Assembly: GCF_030704535.1 (NCBI RefSeq)
Contig: NC_081819.1
Span: 20,866,001 to 20,930,000, forward strand
Direction: 5' to 3'
From: Vitis vinifera
Taxonomy: Eukaryota; Streptophyta; Magnoliopsida; Vitales; Vitaceae
Length of the DNA stretch: 64,000 nt
The position numbers and the translations under genes are program-made. Shown here piece by piece: positions 21,419 to 32,480 of the stretch (position 1 is its first letter; every line of letters begins with the position of its first letter). The notes beneath the pieces are model-generated. The model saw only the letters and a program-made list of their open reading frames with translations. It was not told the origin of the DNA and ran no database searches.

Positions 21419-23681
21419 ACTCCACAGAATGTCACATGGCAAGGGCCAGGGTTAATGTAATTAATATTTATAATGTTCTGAAATAATTTTCTTAGGGTTC
21501 CTGCAATAATGATGTTGTATTAGATGACTAATTATTTATAATGTACTAAATAAAAAATGCCTCTCTACTATATCTTTATCTTAATCCAAGTTCATATTTT
21601 TTGGACTTTATTTCATTTTTAATTACTGTATTTTGATGACTAATTATGGGTTCTTTCTAATTTCATCTTTTAATTTTTTATTCTTTTTTTTATTTTTTTT
21701 TTATTCCTCATATCTTTTGCAGTATCCATTTTTAATTTTAGGGCTTGAATTTCTACTTCATTTCATTAATTTCTTCCATAATTTTTAATTTTTATTATTA
21801 TTAAATAATTGTAATACTATTAAATATGAAGTTCTTGGCTGGCTTACATAAGAACCCATCTCCTGGTTTATATTGATCCCTACCATTTTTGACTTTGAAG
21901 AGGGTCCACTTTTTACATCTAATAACAAAGCGTGGGTCCACAAGAGTGGGACTACAGACAGCAAGGAGGCCATTGTCAATCATTCTCCAATCTTGAGAAA
22001 ATGAGAAACACATGTTTAAGGTGGGCTGCCACTTCAAAAAACAACATTATCTAATTAATGATCCATGCATGCATGGATGGGACCCATTTAAAAACAACAA
22101 AGAAAATAAAAATAAAAACAAAAAGAAAATGAGAAACCTTGTTGATGACATAATTTTAAAAGGACGCGTAAAAGTCTCTTACAATTTGAGTGCAAAGTAT
22201 AACCCAAGGGACTTAAAATCCTTTTTAATTCTCCTATTAATAAATCTTCTTATCTTTTTAAATAAAATTGAATAAAACTTTGATTGTTTAACATCCACTA
22301 TATTCTAAGAAATTTTAAAAAACTTAAAAGCTAAAAATATAAAAATAAAGTATTCACTTTCACTTTGCTCATGAAAAATATAAATATCAAGAGAAATACA
22401 ATAGGATCAATATTTATAAAAAAAATTAAGTTTTTTTTGTTTTCATTGTATTGAATTTTTAAGTATTTTAATTTTTAAAATTTCTTATTTTATTATTATT
22501 CAATATTCCTAAGAATGATTGTTTTTAAAGAAAAAAAAATTCTAAAATAAAATTTTTTTAAAAAGAAAACTAAAAGGGACACAATTCTTTACAATTAAGC
22601 ATCTACGTATTTATTTATTTATTAAATTTACAAACATAACAAGTAAAATAGTCATTTCGGAAATAATTATATAACTTATGAAAAAGTGCATATATTTTGA
22701 AATATTTTTAAATGAATAAAAATGAAATTGATTTATAAAAATTAAATTTTTTTTATATCTTTTTAAATTAGCGAGTCCTAACCCACTTTTTCCTTTTTGA
22801 AATGCCCAATTACAAGGAATGTCGGATTGGTTTTATCCTAACTTCTTATCCTTCAATATATATGTTTAGTACTATGTGAAAGCAAGAGAAAATTAAGATT
22901 GATTTGCACAACTATTTTTATGTGAAATTACTTTTTAAATATGTAAAATTTATGTTGATGCCATAATTTATGTGGGGATTTTTTGTTTTATTATGAGCTT
23001 TTGATTTATTATAGTGATGCATGGTGTTCAATCGTCAAATGATTTATTAGGAAAAGAGGGTTTTAGTCATGCAAAGAAAAATGAACATGACTATATATAA
23101 AACCCGACGATGTATATAATTAATCCTAGGAAGAAGAGAGATCGTGACTAAAAGTGCTTTCTTGTTATGATTTTGCCTAAGTGTGAGTAGACCGATTGGT
23201 GTATAGAAAATAACCTTCGTAGTCAGACAAGGAGCCAAAGCCACCATGCCCATAAATATACTTTATTTTTTTCCAAGGAGTTCAATTACTTTATAATCAT
23301 TTATTCTTATGATGAAATAAATAGAAATCCATTTGTCTAGCAAACGAGTTTTTAATGTGATTCAATTAATTATATTTATTTTTAATATATAAGATCATAT
23401 AAAAAAATTTACAAAAGAAAAAAATCAAATCACACTCCCGAAACCTTATAACAATATCTATATTCTTAATTTAAACCTATGTCTTATGTGCTTTCCTCAT
23501 ATTTCGACAAAAAATTTCATATATCAATCTTCATCATATATCAAAAATATTATTATGCTAGTAATTTTCATATTGCAAATAGATATTATATCTAAAATTA
23601 CCCACTCCTTTAAGATGCATTTTTCCATAATTCATTTTCAAAATTATACTCTACATTCTTTTACTTTTTCATATGAAAATT
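21419..23681. other. 3' flank of WSD copy A, no gene seen
   Basis: AT-rich sequence shared with the 3' flank of copy B. Short ORFs such as those at 21785-22275 are present in both units but carry no family resemblance. I see no RNA gene. It ends in a (TA)n run at 23682-23701 that marks the junction region of the duplication. Confidence 0.6.
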
Positions 23682-23701
23682 AATATATATATATATATAT
23701 A
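23682..23701. repeat. (TA)n microsatellite at the duplication junction
   Basis: About 10 TA units following GAAAATTAA; the right unit ends in the same context at 32075 with a longer run. Confidence 0.85.
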
Positions 23702-24464
23702 TTTGTTTTTCTTTAATTTCATATTTTCTTGGCTACCAATCACCATATCAAGAATTTTATATGAAAAAAAAATAAAAAATAAAAAATAGCAATAATTTAC
23801 TTTTTTGTCTGTATTTCTATCCTTTGAATTGAAAGTGGAGCTAAAAAGAAAGAAAATGTCCCAAATAACTAAAGTCCTTAAAATTAACCTCAATTTGATC
23901 TTTAAATAAATAAATAAATAAAATCCTAATGAAACCTAATATGGTGGAAGAAAACCATAAACCTTGTTCCTGCAAGATCCAAACTCATCCATAATCCACA
24001 TATTTCAGCATTCCTAATGCCCACACTCTTTAAATCACCTCACTTTTTATATAAGATGCTTGCTTATGAAAGAAAAAACTCTAAAATAATAATAATAATA
24101 ATAAATAATAAAGAACATGTTAAAAGGAAGACAAACATTTAGGTAGAAGAGTCATGTTAATTGGTGTTGTTGATATAACAAGTGAAATGGTATTTTGAGG
24201 AACAATTAAATGACTCACCGAAAAAGTGCCTCTATGATATAAAGTATAATAATTTTAAAAATGTTTTTAAAGTATAATATTTTAAAAAGAATTTTTAAGA
24301 TATGCTATAGTTGTTTATATTATAATTTATATCTCAAATTACTCATATTCATGAATGGTTTCTATATATTTATTTAAAAAGCAGTATAACTTTATTTCTT
24401 CTAACAAGGTGTATTGCTAATATTGTAATTATATACTTGAACATATTATTATCTAATAAAATTG

Positions 24465-24868
24465 TTGGCAAATTAGAGGGTTGGTCGCGTCCATCAACTC
24501 CCCTTGTATTCGCCGTGTGTGCTTGGGTGAATGCACCATAAAGTTAGGATATGCGCATTTCGTATAAGCAATTGCTTTTAGGATAATTAGTAGCGTCTGA
24601 GGTTCTACAAGTGGTATTAGAGTCGAGGTCACGGGTTCAAACTCTAGGCGTGTTGTTGGGGGAAGATGTGCACTATAAGGTTAGAGTATGTATCTTTCCT
24701 ACAAGCAATTATTTTAAGGTATGTGCATTTCCTACAAGCAATTCCTTTTAGGAGAATTGGTAATGCCTGAGAGGAGATGTGCACTATAAAGTTAGAGTAT
24801 GTGCCTTACAAAGTATGTGCATTTCCTACAAGCAATTCCTTTTAGGGGAATTGGTAGCTTTCGAGGAT
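24465..24868. repeat. Repeat-rich insertion upstream of WSD copy B
   Basis: Absent from the left unit, where TCTAATAAAATT runs into unrelated sequence. It holds three or four degenerate units built on GTGCACTATAA(A/G)GTTAGAGTATG followed by ATTTCCTACAAGCAATTCC and TTTTAGGAGAATTGGTA. Between units 1 and 2 lies CAAGTGGTATTAGAGTCG...CGGGTTCAAACTC, which resembles the 3' part of a tRNA (B-box-like). It may be a SINE or a composite repeat. Confidence 0.6.
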
Positions 24869-25119
24869 TTAACATGTATCTAATTTTCATGCCTATCTAA
24901 CCAAGAATTTGAAATGAAAATGAAATTCACTTTACAACTTTGAATCAAATCATCCTCAAATAAGAAAAGTTCCATCACTAATCTTTTGTGGCAAAACCCT
25001 CAAATCTTTTCTTTTTTAAAAAAAAATTTATATGGCCTCCATCATTAATCCTAAATTCAATTTGAAATTTGATTCTAGAAAAAGTAATATGACTTCTCGT
25101 CCTAAACCCAGGTTGATCC

Positions 25120-25128
25120 TATAAATAG
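25120..25128 (+). promoter_or_regulatory. TATA box of WSD copy B
   Basis: TATAAATAG, 15 bp before the ATG at 25143. A normal start site some 25-35 bp downstream would fall past that ATG, leaving 25212 (ACCATGG context) as first usable start. Confidence 0.7.
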
Positions 25129-25211
25129 GAGCACAACCAACGATGGTGGAGGCACGCCATCTTTCGATTTCTATTCTTCAGTTGTTTTTCATTCTGAAAG
25201 CAGCTAGCACC

Positions 25212-28200
25212 ATGGAAACCCAATCAGGTTTGAAGCACGCACTTAAGCCTATTAGAATTGTGCCTAAAGAAGGTGATGATCAGGAAGATCATCAGCCATT
25301 GAGTCCAATGACTCGTTTGTTTCATGAACCTGACTGCAATCTCTACGTTATCGCCATGATAGGCTCGAAAACTCGCATCGACCCTGACGTGGTTAAAGCC
25401 AACCTGGTGCATAGTCTCCTTAAACACCCTCGTTTCTCTAGTCTGCAGGTAGAAATCTTGCATGCAAGAAGGAATGAACTAGCCATTTAGTAATTTAAAG
25501 CTACACTGAACATTTTTGAACTAAAATGCAGCGGTGTTATTCCAAAATCCATTGTGAATTTTTTCAGTATTATTAATCTATTTCCATTGTTTGCTAACCA
25601 TTAAATCATCTTCCAAAATCAGGTTATGGAGGAGGAAAAGGGAGGAGAGATGAAATGGGTTCCAACAAAAGTTGATTTGGAAAAGCATGTTATAGTTCCA
25701 GACATGTGTTCCGACATGGAAACATCATCAGACAAGTACGTGGAAGACTACATTTGCAACCTCACTAAAACAACCCTAGACCTTTCCAAGCCATTATGGG
25801 ACCTTCATCTCCTCAACGTCAAAACCTCCGACGCCGAGGCCGTCGCCGTTTTCAGGATTCACCACTCCCTCGGCGATGGCACGTCTCTCATGTCTCTTTT
25901 ACTTGCATGCACACGCAAAGCCTCGGATCCCACGGCTCTGCCTTCGGTTCCCATGATGAAGAAACCAAAATTATCGGTTGGGTCTGGAAAGTGGTGGAAG
26001 GCTTTCAGACTGGTTTGGAATACTATCATCGATGTTTTGATGGTGATCGCCACAGTGTTGTTCTTGAAGGACAGAGACACGCCTCTTAGGGGTCCGCCCA
26101 ATGTTGGATCCACAGGACGGAGAATTATTCACAGGACGATTAGTCTGGAGGATGTTGTGATGATAAAAAATGCAATGAGCACTGTAAGTCAACTTGTTGC
26201 AAGCATGGAAAACAAATACATGTTTTGCAACTGTTTCAAAATAAAAAACAATTTTCTGTTTTTCAAATAAAATAAATAGAAAAACAGTTTAGATAATAAT
26301 AATAAAAAATAGAAAATGAGGTATTTTCAAGAAACAACTTTTAATTATTTTTATTTTCATTTGTTTTTGTGATAATTGTTTTCAAAAATAATTATATAAA
26401 TATAATAATGATTAAAAATTAAAAGCACAAGTTATTTTCAAAAATATATTTTAAAATATAAGTTAAGAATATTCTAGAGTCATTCCCGAATAAAAATTAT
26501 TTTCTATAAATGTTTATGAAAAACACTTATCAAACAAAGCTATGATTTTTTCTTTTTTGGACTATGCCCCATAATTTTTTTATTTTTTAAAGCAAAGAAA
26601 TACAAAGCTTTTTTACTTTACGATCACTTCAATGAAAGAGTGGGTAATCATATATTTGAAGAAGTTTATAACTCCTCTCTCAATCATTAGTGGAGAGATT
26701 AAGAACTAAAATTTTTGTGGCTCTCATGTGCAGACTGTTAATGATGTTATGGTGGGAATCACACAGGCTGGTTTGTCTCGGTACCTCAATAGGCGATATG
26801 GTGAGCTCCTATTTTAATTTTCAAAATTCATATATTAAGTGGTGAAGAGTAATTATAATACACCACCTAGCTACTCTCTCTATGTATAAAAGGATGTTAT
26901 AAAGCTTGTATGCTCACATGGTAGCTGAAGGCAAGAAGAATAAAGGGGCAACAGAAAAGAAAAATAATCTTCCCAAGAACCTTTCTATCAGAGCAACTCA
27001 CTTCATTAACATAAGACCATCTGCAGGGATCCATGTGGGTGTTTCTACTTTCTTTATCAACCCCTCGTGAAGGAATTAGTTAATTTCTCTTTGGGAAGTG
27101 TTTTCAAAAAATGAAACACAGTTTTTGAAAACTGTTATTTGATATTTTATGAAATAAAAGTTTGTTTAAAAATCTGAAATTAATGTTATTTATGTTTTCT
27201 ATGTTTTAAAATATGTTTTATTATTAATTGATCTCCATATTTTTATAATTATTTATTAAATAGTTCTTAAAAAATGATCAAAAAATATTTTCTGAAAACG
27301 CTTCATTTTTAAATAATTATTTTATTTAAATTTTTTTTCAAAATTTAAAAATTATTTTAAAATCAATTTTCAAACAAGTCCTTAATTTCTTGTCTAATGC
27401 ATGTATACATTCATATCGTACAGACCTTAGCTGAAATGATGGAGAAAGGCTCTGAAGCGAAATGGGGCAACTGGATTGGCTATGTCCTTCTCCCTTTATC
27501 CATTGCATTACGAGACAATCCTTTAGATTACATTCAAAAAGCTAAGGAAGCTATGGATAGAAAAAAAGCCTCTCTTGAAGCTCTCTACATACATTCCATG
27601 GCTAAGTCAATTCCCAACTTATTTGGCACTAAGGTATGAATTAATATCACTCAACCTTAGCTTGTTTCCTCAAAATTAAGTACTTCTAGCTTAATTAATA
27701 TCACTGTCTAATAAACAATTAAAAGTGGTATATATAGGCTCACTTCTTTCATTGGTAAACAGACCGGAAGCGTTCTATGCCTCAAAGTCCCCTCCCGTAC
27801 GACAATATGGTTCTCAAATGTAGTTGGACCCCAGGAAGAAATTGCCTTCTTTGGCCATCCAATAGCCTACATTGCTCCAAGTTGTTTTGGTCAACCCAAT
27901 GTAAGTCTTTTTAAACTTTGTTTGACAATGTTTAAAAAATGTTTTAGCCTATAAAATGTTTTACAAAAAAAAAATTAAAATTTAGAAATCACTTTCAAAA
28001 AGTTAAAAAGTAAAGAAATATTTGATAGATAATTCTCTTAATACTTTTTTTAAAAATTAATTAATGTTTCATGTAAAACACTCTCAAGAAAAACACTTCA
28101 AAGTACATTCTTAAATTGTGTTTGATAATATTTTTACTCAGAATGTTTTTAATGAAAACATATTCTCTAAAAGTATTTTAAGATAAATTATCTATCAAAT

Positions 28201-28591
28201 ATTTCTCCAAAAAATACTATAAGTGATTTTTTAATACTATAAATAATTTTTCATATTTTTAAAAGCGTTTCCTAAATTTTATCAAATACTTAAAGACAAA
28301 AATGCTTCTTAAAATTATTGTCTAACTCTTATTCATAAAACATAAACTTTTCTCTTTCTTATAAATTATTAGCCATTTTTAGTACAGTAAAAATGGTGGT
28401 TGATTCAATCTGAATTTGAGTCTCTTGAATATCTATTGCAGGCATTGATGATTCATGTGGTGAGCTATGTGGATAAAATGAATATCATTCTATCAGTTGA
28501 TGAAAGTACAGTCCCTGATCCTCACCAACTGTTTGATGAGCTTGAAGAGTCTTTCAACCTCATCAAGAATGCTGTGATGGCTAGAGACTAA
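25212..28591 (+). CDS. WSD-type wax ester synthase/diacylglycerol acyltransferase, copy B (intact)
   Basis: Seven exons with GT-AG borders and consistent phase: 25212-25448, 25623-26183, 26734-26800, 26925-27034, 27424-27633, 27763-27900, 28442-28591, giving 490 aa (513 if the ATG at 25143 is used). The family joins a fatty acyl-CoA to a fatty alcohol or diacylglycerol, making wax esters or triacylglycerol, usually at the ER. Seen here: PLSPMTRLFHEP near the N terminus, the HHSLGDG active site at about residue 159, PLWDLHLLN just before it, TVNDVMVGITQAGLSRYL, then the C-terminal WS/DGAT domain with SNVVGP, GHPIAYIAPSCFGQP and LSVDESTVPDPHQL. Start 25212 is preferred because of the TATA spacing and its ACCATGG context; the 23 residues before it are hydrophobic and atypical for the family. 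AATAAA is at 28722-28727. The copy has no visible defect. Confidence 0.88.
27924..28322. mobile_element. Foldback MITE in WSD copy B intron 6
   Basis: Same element as 20735-21149, slightly shorter because of a small internal deletion in the left arm (about 28010). Confidence 0.7.
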
Positions 28592-30377
28592 ACTCCACAG
28601 AATGTCACATGGCAAGGGCCAGGGTTAATGTAATTAATATTTATAATGTTCTGAAATAATTTTCTTAAGGTTCCTGCAATAATGATGTTGTATTAGATGA
28701 CCAATTATTTATAATGTACTAAATAAAAAATGCCTCTCTACTATATCTTTATCTTAATCCAAGTTCATATTTTTTGGACTTTATTTCATTTTTATTTACT
28801 GTATTTTGATGACTAATTATGGGTTCTTTCTAATTTCATCTTTTAATTTTTTTATTCTTTTTTTTTATTTTTTTATTCCTCATATCTTTTGCAGTATCCA
28901 TTTTTAATTTTAAGGCTTGAATTTCTACTTCATTTCATTAATTTCTTCCATAATTTTTAATTTTTATTATTATTAAATAATTGTAATACTATTAAATATG
29001 AAGTTCTGGGCTGGCTTACATAAGAACATCTCCTGGTTTATATTGATCCCTACCATTTTTTACTTTGAAGAGGGTCCACTTTTTACATCTAATAACAAAG
29101 CGTGGGTCCACAAGAGTGGGACTACAGACAGCAAGGAGGCCATTGTCAATCATTCTCCAATCTTGAGAAAATGAGAAACACATGTTTAAGGTGGGCTGCC
29201 ACTTCAAAAAACAACATTATCTAATTAATGATCCATGCATGCATGGATGGGACCCATTTAAAAACAACAAAGAAAATAAAATAAAATAAAACGATGAGAA
29301 AATGAGAAACCCTGGTTGATGACATAATTTTAAAAGGACGCTTAAGAGTCTCTTACAATTTAAGTGCAAAGTATAACCCAAGCACTTAAAATCCTTTTTA
29401 ATTCTTTAATTAATAATGATTTTATATTTTATATTATATAGATATCCCTTCATCTTCTTATTTTTTTTAATAAAATTAAATAAAATTTTTATTGTTTGAC
29501 ATCCACCATAAAATGAGAAATTTTAAAAAACTTAAAAGCTAAAAATATAAAAATAAAATATTAACTTTCACTTTGCCCATAAAAAATATAAATATCAAGA
29601 GAAATATAATAGGAATCAATATTTTTTTTAATTGTATTTAATTTTGAAATTTTCTTATTTTATTATTATTCAATATTCCTAAGAATGATTGTTTCTAAAG
29701 AAAAAAAATTTCTAAATTAAAAAAATTTAAAAAAAAAACACTAAAACTAAAACTAAAACTAAAAGGGACATCGATTCTTTACAATTAAACATCTACGTGA
29801 TTATTTATTAATTAATATTACTAACATAACAAGTAAAATAGTCATTTGAAAATAATTATATAACTTATGAAAAAATGTATGTACTTTGAAATATTTTTAA
29901 ATAAATAAAAATAAAATTAATTTATAAAAATTGAGGTTTTTCTTATATTTTTTTAAATTAGCTAGTCCTAACCCACTTTCTCTTTTTTGAAATGCCTAAG
30001 TACAAGGAATGTAAGATTGGTCTTATCCTAACTTTGCATCCTTCAATATATATGTTTAGTACTATGTGAAAGCAAGAGAAAATTAAGTAAGATTTGCATA
30101 ATTGTTTTTATGTGAAATCACTTTTTAAATATGTAAAATTTATGTTGATGTCATAATTTATGTGGGGATTTTTTGTTTTATTATGAGCCTTTGATTTATT
30201 ATAGTGTTGCATGGTGTTCACTGGTAAAATGATTTACCAGAAAAAGAGGGTTTTAGTCATGCAAAGGAAAATGAATGTGACTATATATAAAACCCGGCAA
30301 TATATATAATTAGCCTCGGGAAGAAGGGGGATCGTGACTAAAAGTGTTTTCTTGTTATGATTTTGCCTAAGTGTGAG
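28592..30377. other. 3' flank of WSD copy B, no gene seen
   Basis: AT-rich, homologous to 21419-23180. The minus-strand ORF at 29016-29207 has a counterpart in copy A but no recognisable domain. Confidence 0.6.
30370..30377. repeat. 8-bp target site duplication, left (AGTGTGAG)
   Basis: Repeated exactly at 31479-31486; the unoccupied site is present once in the left unit, near 23180 (AAGTGTGAGTAG). Confidence 0.85.
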
Positions 30378-31478
30378 CATGGAAGAAAATATCGGTAATC
30401 ACGGATATATCGGTACTTCGATTTTACGGATATATCGGATATATCGGAGATATATCGGCGGATATTCTGGAAAAAAATATCGGTAGACTTAAACTTGTTA
30501 AAAACTCATGGAAATGCAAGAAAAACCTCATAATAATATAATTAGAAGTATAATTGACATTTTAAAGTTGTTTTATTGAAAAATTTGATATATATATATA
30601 TATGATATAATTTGCGATAATAGATGTAATTACATCATGTCGATCTATAAGAAATGTTAATTTTGTAATTGTTCTCAGTCACATAAAATATTTCATTTCA
30701 TTAAATATCAATAATTTGTACACATTAAATTCATTAAATAAACATATTTCATATTCAAAATATACTATTTCATGTTAATTAAATTAATTAAATAATTTAG
30801 CATGTTAATTAAATTAATTAAATAATTTAGCTAAGTTAACTAGTTTAATTTAATTCTAAATGTGAAAATAAATCACAAATAATCATCTAAAATAAACATA
30901 TCAATTTATAATTAAATAATCAAATTAACCTAAGTTAATTCAATAAAAATATAAAAATTAATTACAATTGAATGTAAAAATAACATTAAATCATCCATAT
31001 TGCAAACATACTAATTAAACAATATAAAATAAATAATGATATATATATATAATTTTTTAATATTTAATTAATTATTAATGATATTAAAAACATTATGAAG
31101 AAAATTATATAATTTTTATATTTTTGGTAATTAATTAAAAGACTTTGCATTTAATTATAAAATAATTATAATTAATTTGCTATTTAAAATATTCTTATAT
31201 TTTCTTTATATAATGAATTTAAGTATATATAGAGTTGTTGCATATTATATATCAAAGGGCAACTTAGCCCAGGTGGTAAGCGGATGAACCCCAAACCAAA
31301 AGGTTTGGGGTTCAAATCCTCTCAGCTCCAAGAAAATGGAGGCACTGTAGCGCGTTGACGGGCACTGTAGCGGGTCTGATCCGCGCTGACCACACGATAT
31401 ATCGCGAGAAATCGCAAGAAAGTCGAAACCCTTCGATACACGATATTTCGGCGAAATATCGCGATATTTTCCTCCATG
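30378..31478. mobile_element. Non-autonomous hAT-type DNA transposon, 1,101 bp
   Basis: Terminal inverted repeats CATGGAAGAAAATATCG and, read from the other end, CATGGAGGAAAATATCG (16 of 17 identical), flanked by an exact 8-bp duplication AGTGTGAG. An 8-bp duplication and CA...TG ends indicate the hAT superfamily. The subterminal parts are packed with ATATCGG/CGATAT repeats, as expected of transposase binding sites. There is no transposase ORF; the interior (30500-31240) is very AT-rich. The left duplicated unit has the empty site, so the insertion followed the duplication. It also carries a tRNA-like segment at 31258-31330. Confidence 0.88.
31258..31330 (+). other. tRNA-like segment with A and B boxes inside the hAT element
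   Basis: An A-box-like TAGCCCAGGTGG (31265-31276) and a perfect B box GGTTCAAATCC (31309-31319) have tRNA-like spacing. A strong 10-bp hairpin ACCCCAAACC-AAAA-GGTTTGGGGT sits between them. The acceptor ends do not pair, so it is not a functional tRNA gene; a tRNA-derived SINE fragment or Pol III-like promoter is more likely. Confidence 0.5.
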
Positions 31479-31486
31479 AGTGTGAG
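31479..31486. repeat. 8-bp target site duplication, right (AGTGTGAG)
   Basis: Exact copy of 30370-30377. Confidence 0.85.
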
Positions 31487-32084
31487 TAGGCGTGATCGTG
31501 ACTAAAAGTGCTTTCTTGTTATGAACTTATGATTTTACCCAAGTGTGAGTAGGCCGATTGGTGTATAGGAAAGAACCTCCGTAGCCAGATAAGGAGCCAA
31601 AGCCACCGTGCCATAATTATATTTTATTTTTTTCCAAGGAGTTCCATTACTTTATAATCATTTATTTTTATTATGAAATAAATAGAAATCCATCTCTCTA
31701 GCAAACGGAGTTTTTAATGTGATTCAATTAATTATATCTATTTTTAATAAATAATATCATATAAAAAAATTTACAAAAGAAAAAAATCAAATCACACTCC
31801 CGAACCTTATAACAATATCTATATTCTTAATTTGAACCTTATAACAATATCTATATTCTTAATTTAAACCTATATCTTATGTTATTTCCTCATATTTCGA
31901 TAAAAATTTCACATATCAATCTTCAACATGTATCAAAAATATTATTATGCTAGTAATTTTCATATTGCAAATAGATATTATATCTAAAATTACCCACTCC
32001 TTTAAGATGCATTTTTCCATAATTCATTTTCAAAATTATACTCTAACATTCTTTTACTTTTTCATATGAAAATTAATATATACA

Positions 32085-32088
<4 letters not shown>

Positions 32089-32125
<37 letters not shown>
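32089..32125. repeat. (TA)n microsatellite at the right end of the duplication
   Basis: About 18 units; sequence to its right is not found in the left unit. Confidence 0.88.
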
Positions 32126-32127
<2 letters not shown>

Positions 32128-32304
32128 ATCCCTCCTTTTTTTTCTTTTTTTTTCTTTTTTTTATTTGTGCTTCTCGAGTCTAAAGACGTGAAGTACCTCT
32201 CCTTTACTATTTGCTATTTTTTCAAAAAAGTTTTCTATTTATGGTAAAGTTAGTTATTTCCGGTATGGTTGGCAAAGGAAGATAACTTCCACGGTTTGTT
32301 CCAT

Positions 32305-32312
32305 CTATATAG
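32305..32312 (+). promoter_or_regulatory. TATA box of the DUF1442 gene
   Basis: CTATATAG (CCATCTATATAGGAGC), about 170 bp upstream of the ATG at 32481; the leader that follows is CA/AAAC-rich, as in plant 5' UTRs. Confidence 0.6.
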
Positions 32313-32480
32313 GAGCCAAGACAAGATCTCCATCTTTGCCTCCTGTAAAAAAATTCAAAAGCAAAACCCTAGAAACAAAACTAGATCCAAACAATTTTCA
32401 ATTAAATTTCATCTCCACAAACCAAAGTTTTCCACATTTTTCTTCAATCTAGGTGCCCTTTTTTAGTTCCCAGTTTTGTA

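Larger units (their letters stand above)
16300..23695. repeat. Tandem duplication, left unit (contains WSD copy A)
   Basis: It matches about 23810-32090 in the same orientation and order. Shared landmarks include an (ATA)n run (16617/24085), the TATA box and gene (17929/25120), the foldback element (20735/27924), the downstream TGCCTCTCTACT block (21556/28730), and the block ending in AATTAATATATA beside a (TA)n run (23681/32075). The gene body differs by about 1% (7 of 561 sites in exon 2 by hand), whereas the flank upstream of about 17450 is much more diverged. Confidence 0.85.
23810..32090. repeat. Tandem duplication, right unit (contains WSD copy B)
   Basis: Direct repeat of 16300-23695 as described there. 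It is longer because of a hAT-type element (30378-31478) and a repeat-rich insertion (24465-24868), and lacks about 370 bp found at 16750-17130 and about 236 bp found at 17486-17721 in the left unit. Confidence 0.85.

Noticed and set aside
31258..31330. A functional tRNA gene
   Set aside because: A/B boxes are present, but the acceptor stem does not pair and the anticodon arm is replaced by a 10-bp hairpin; treated as tRNA-like.
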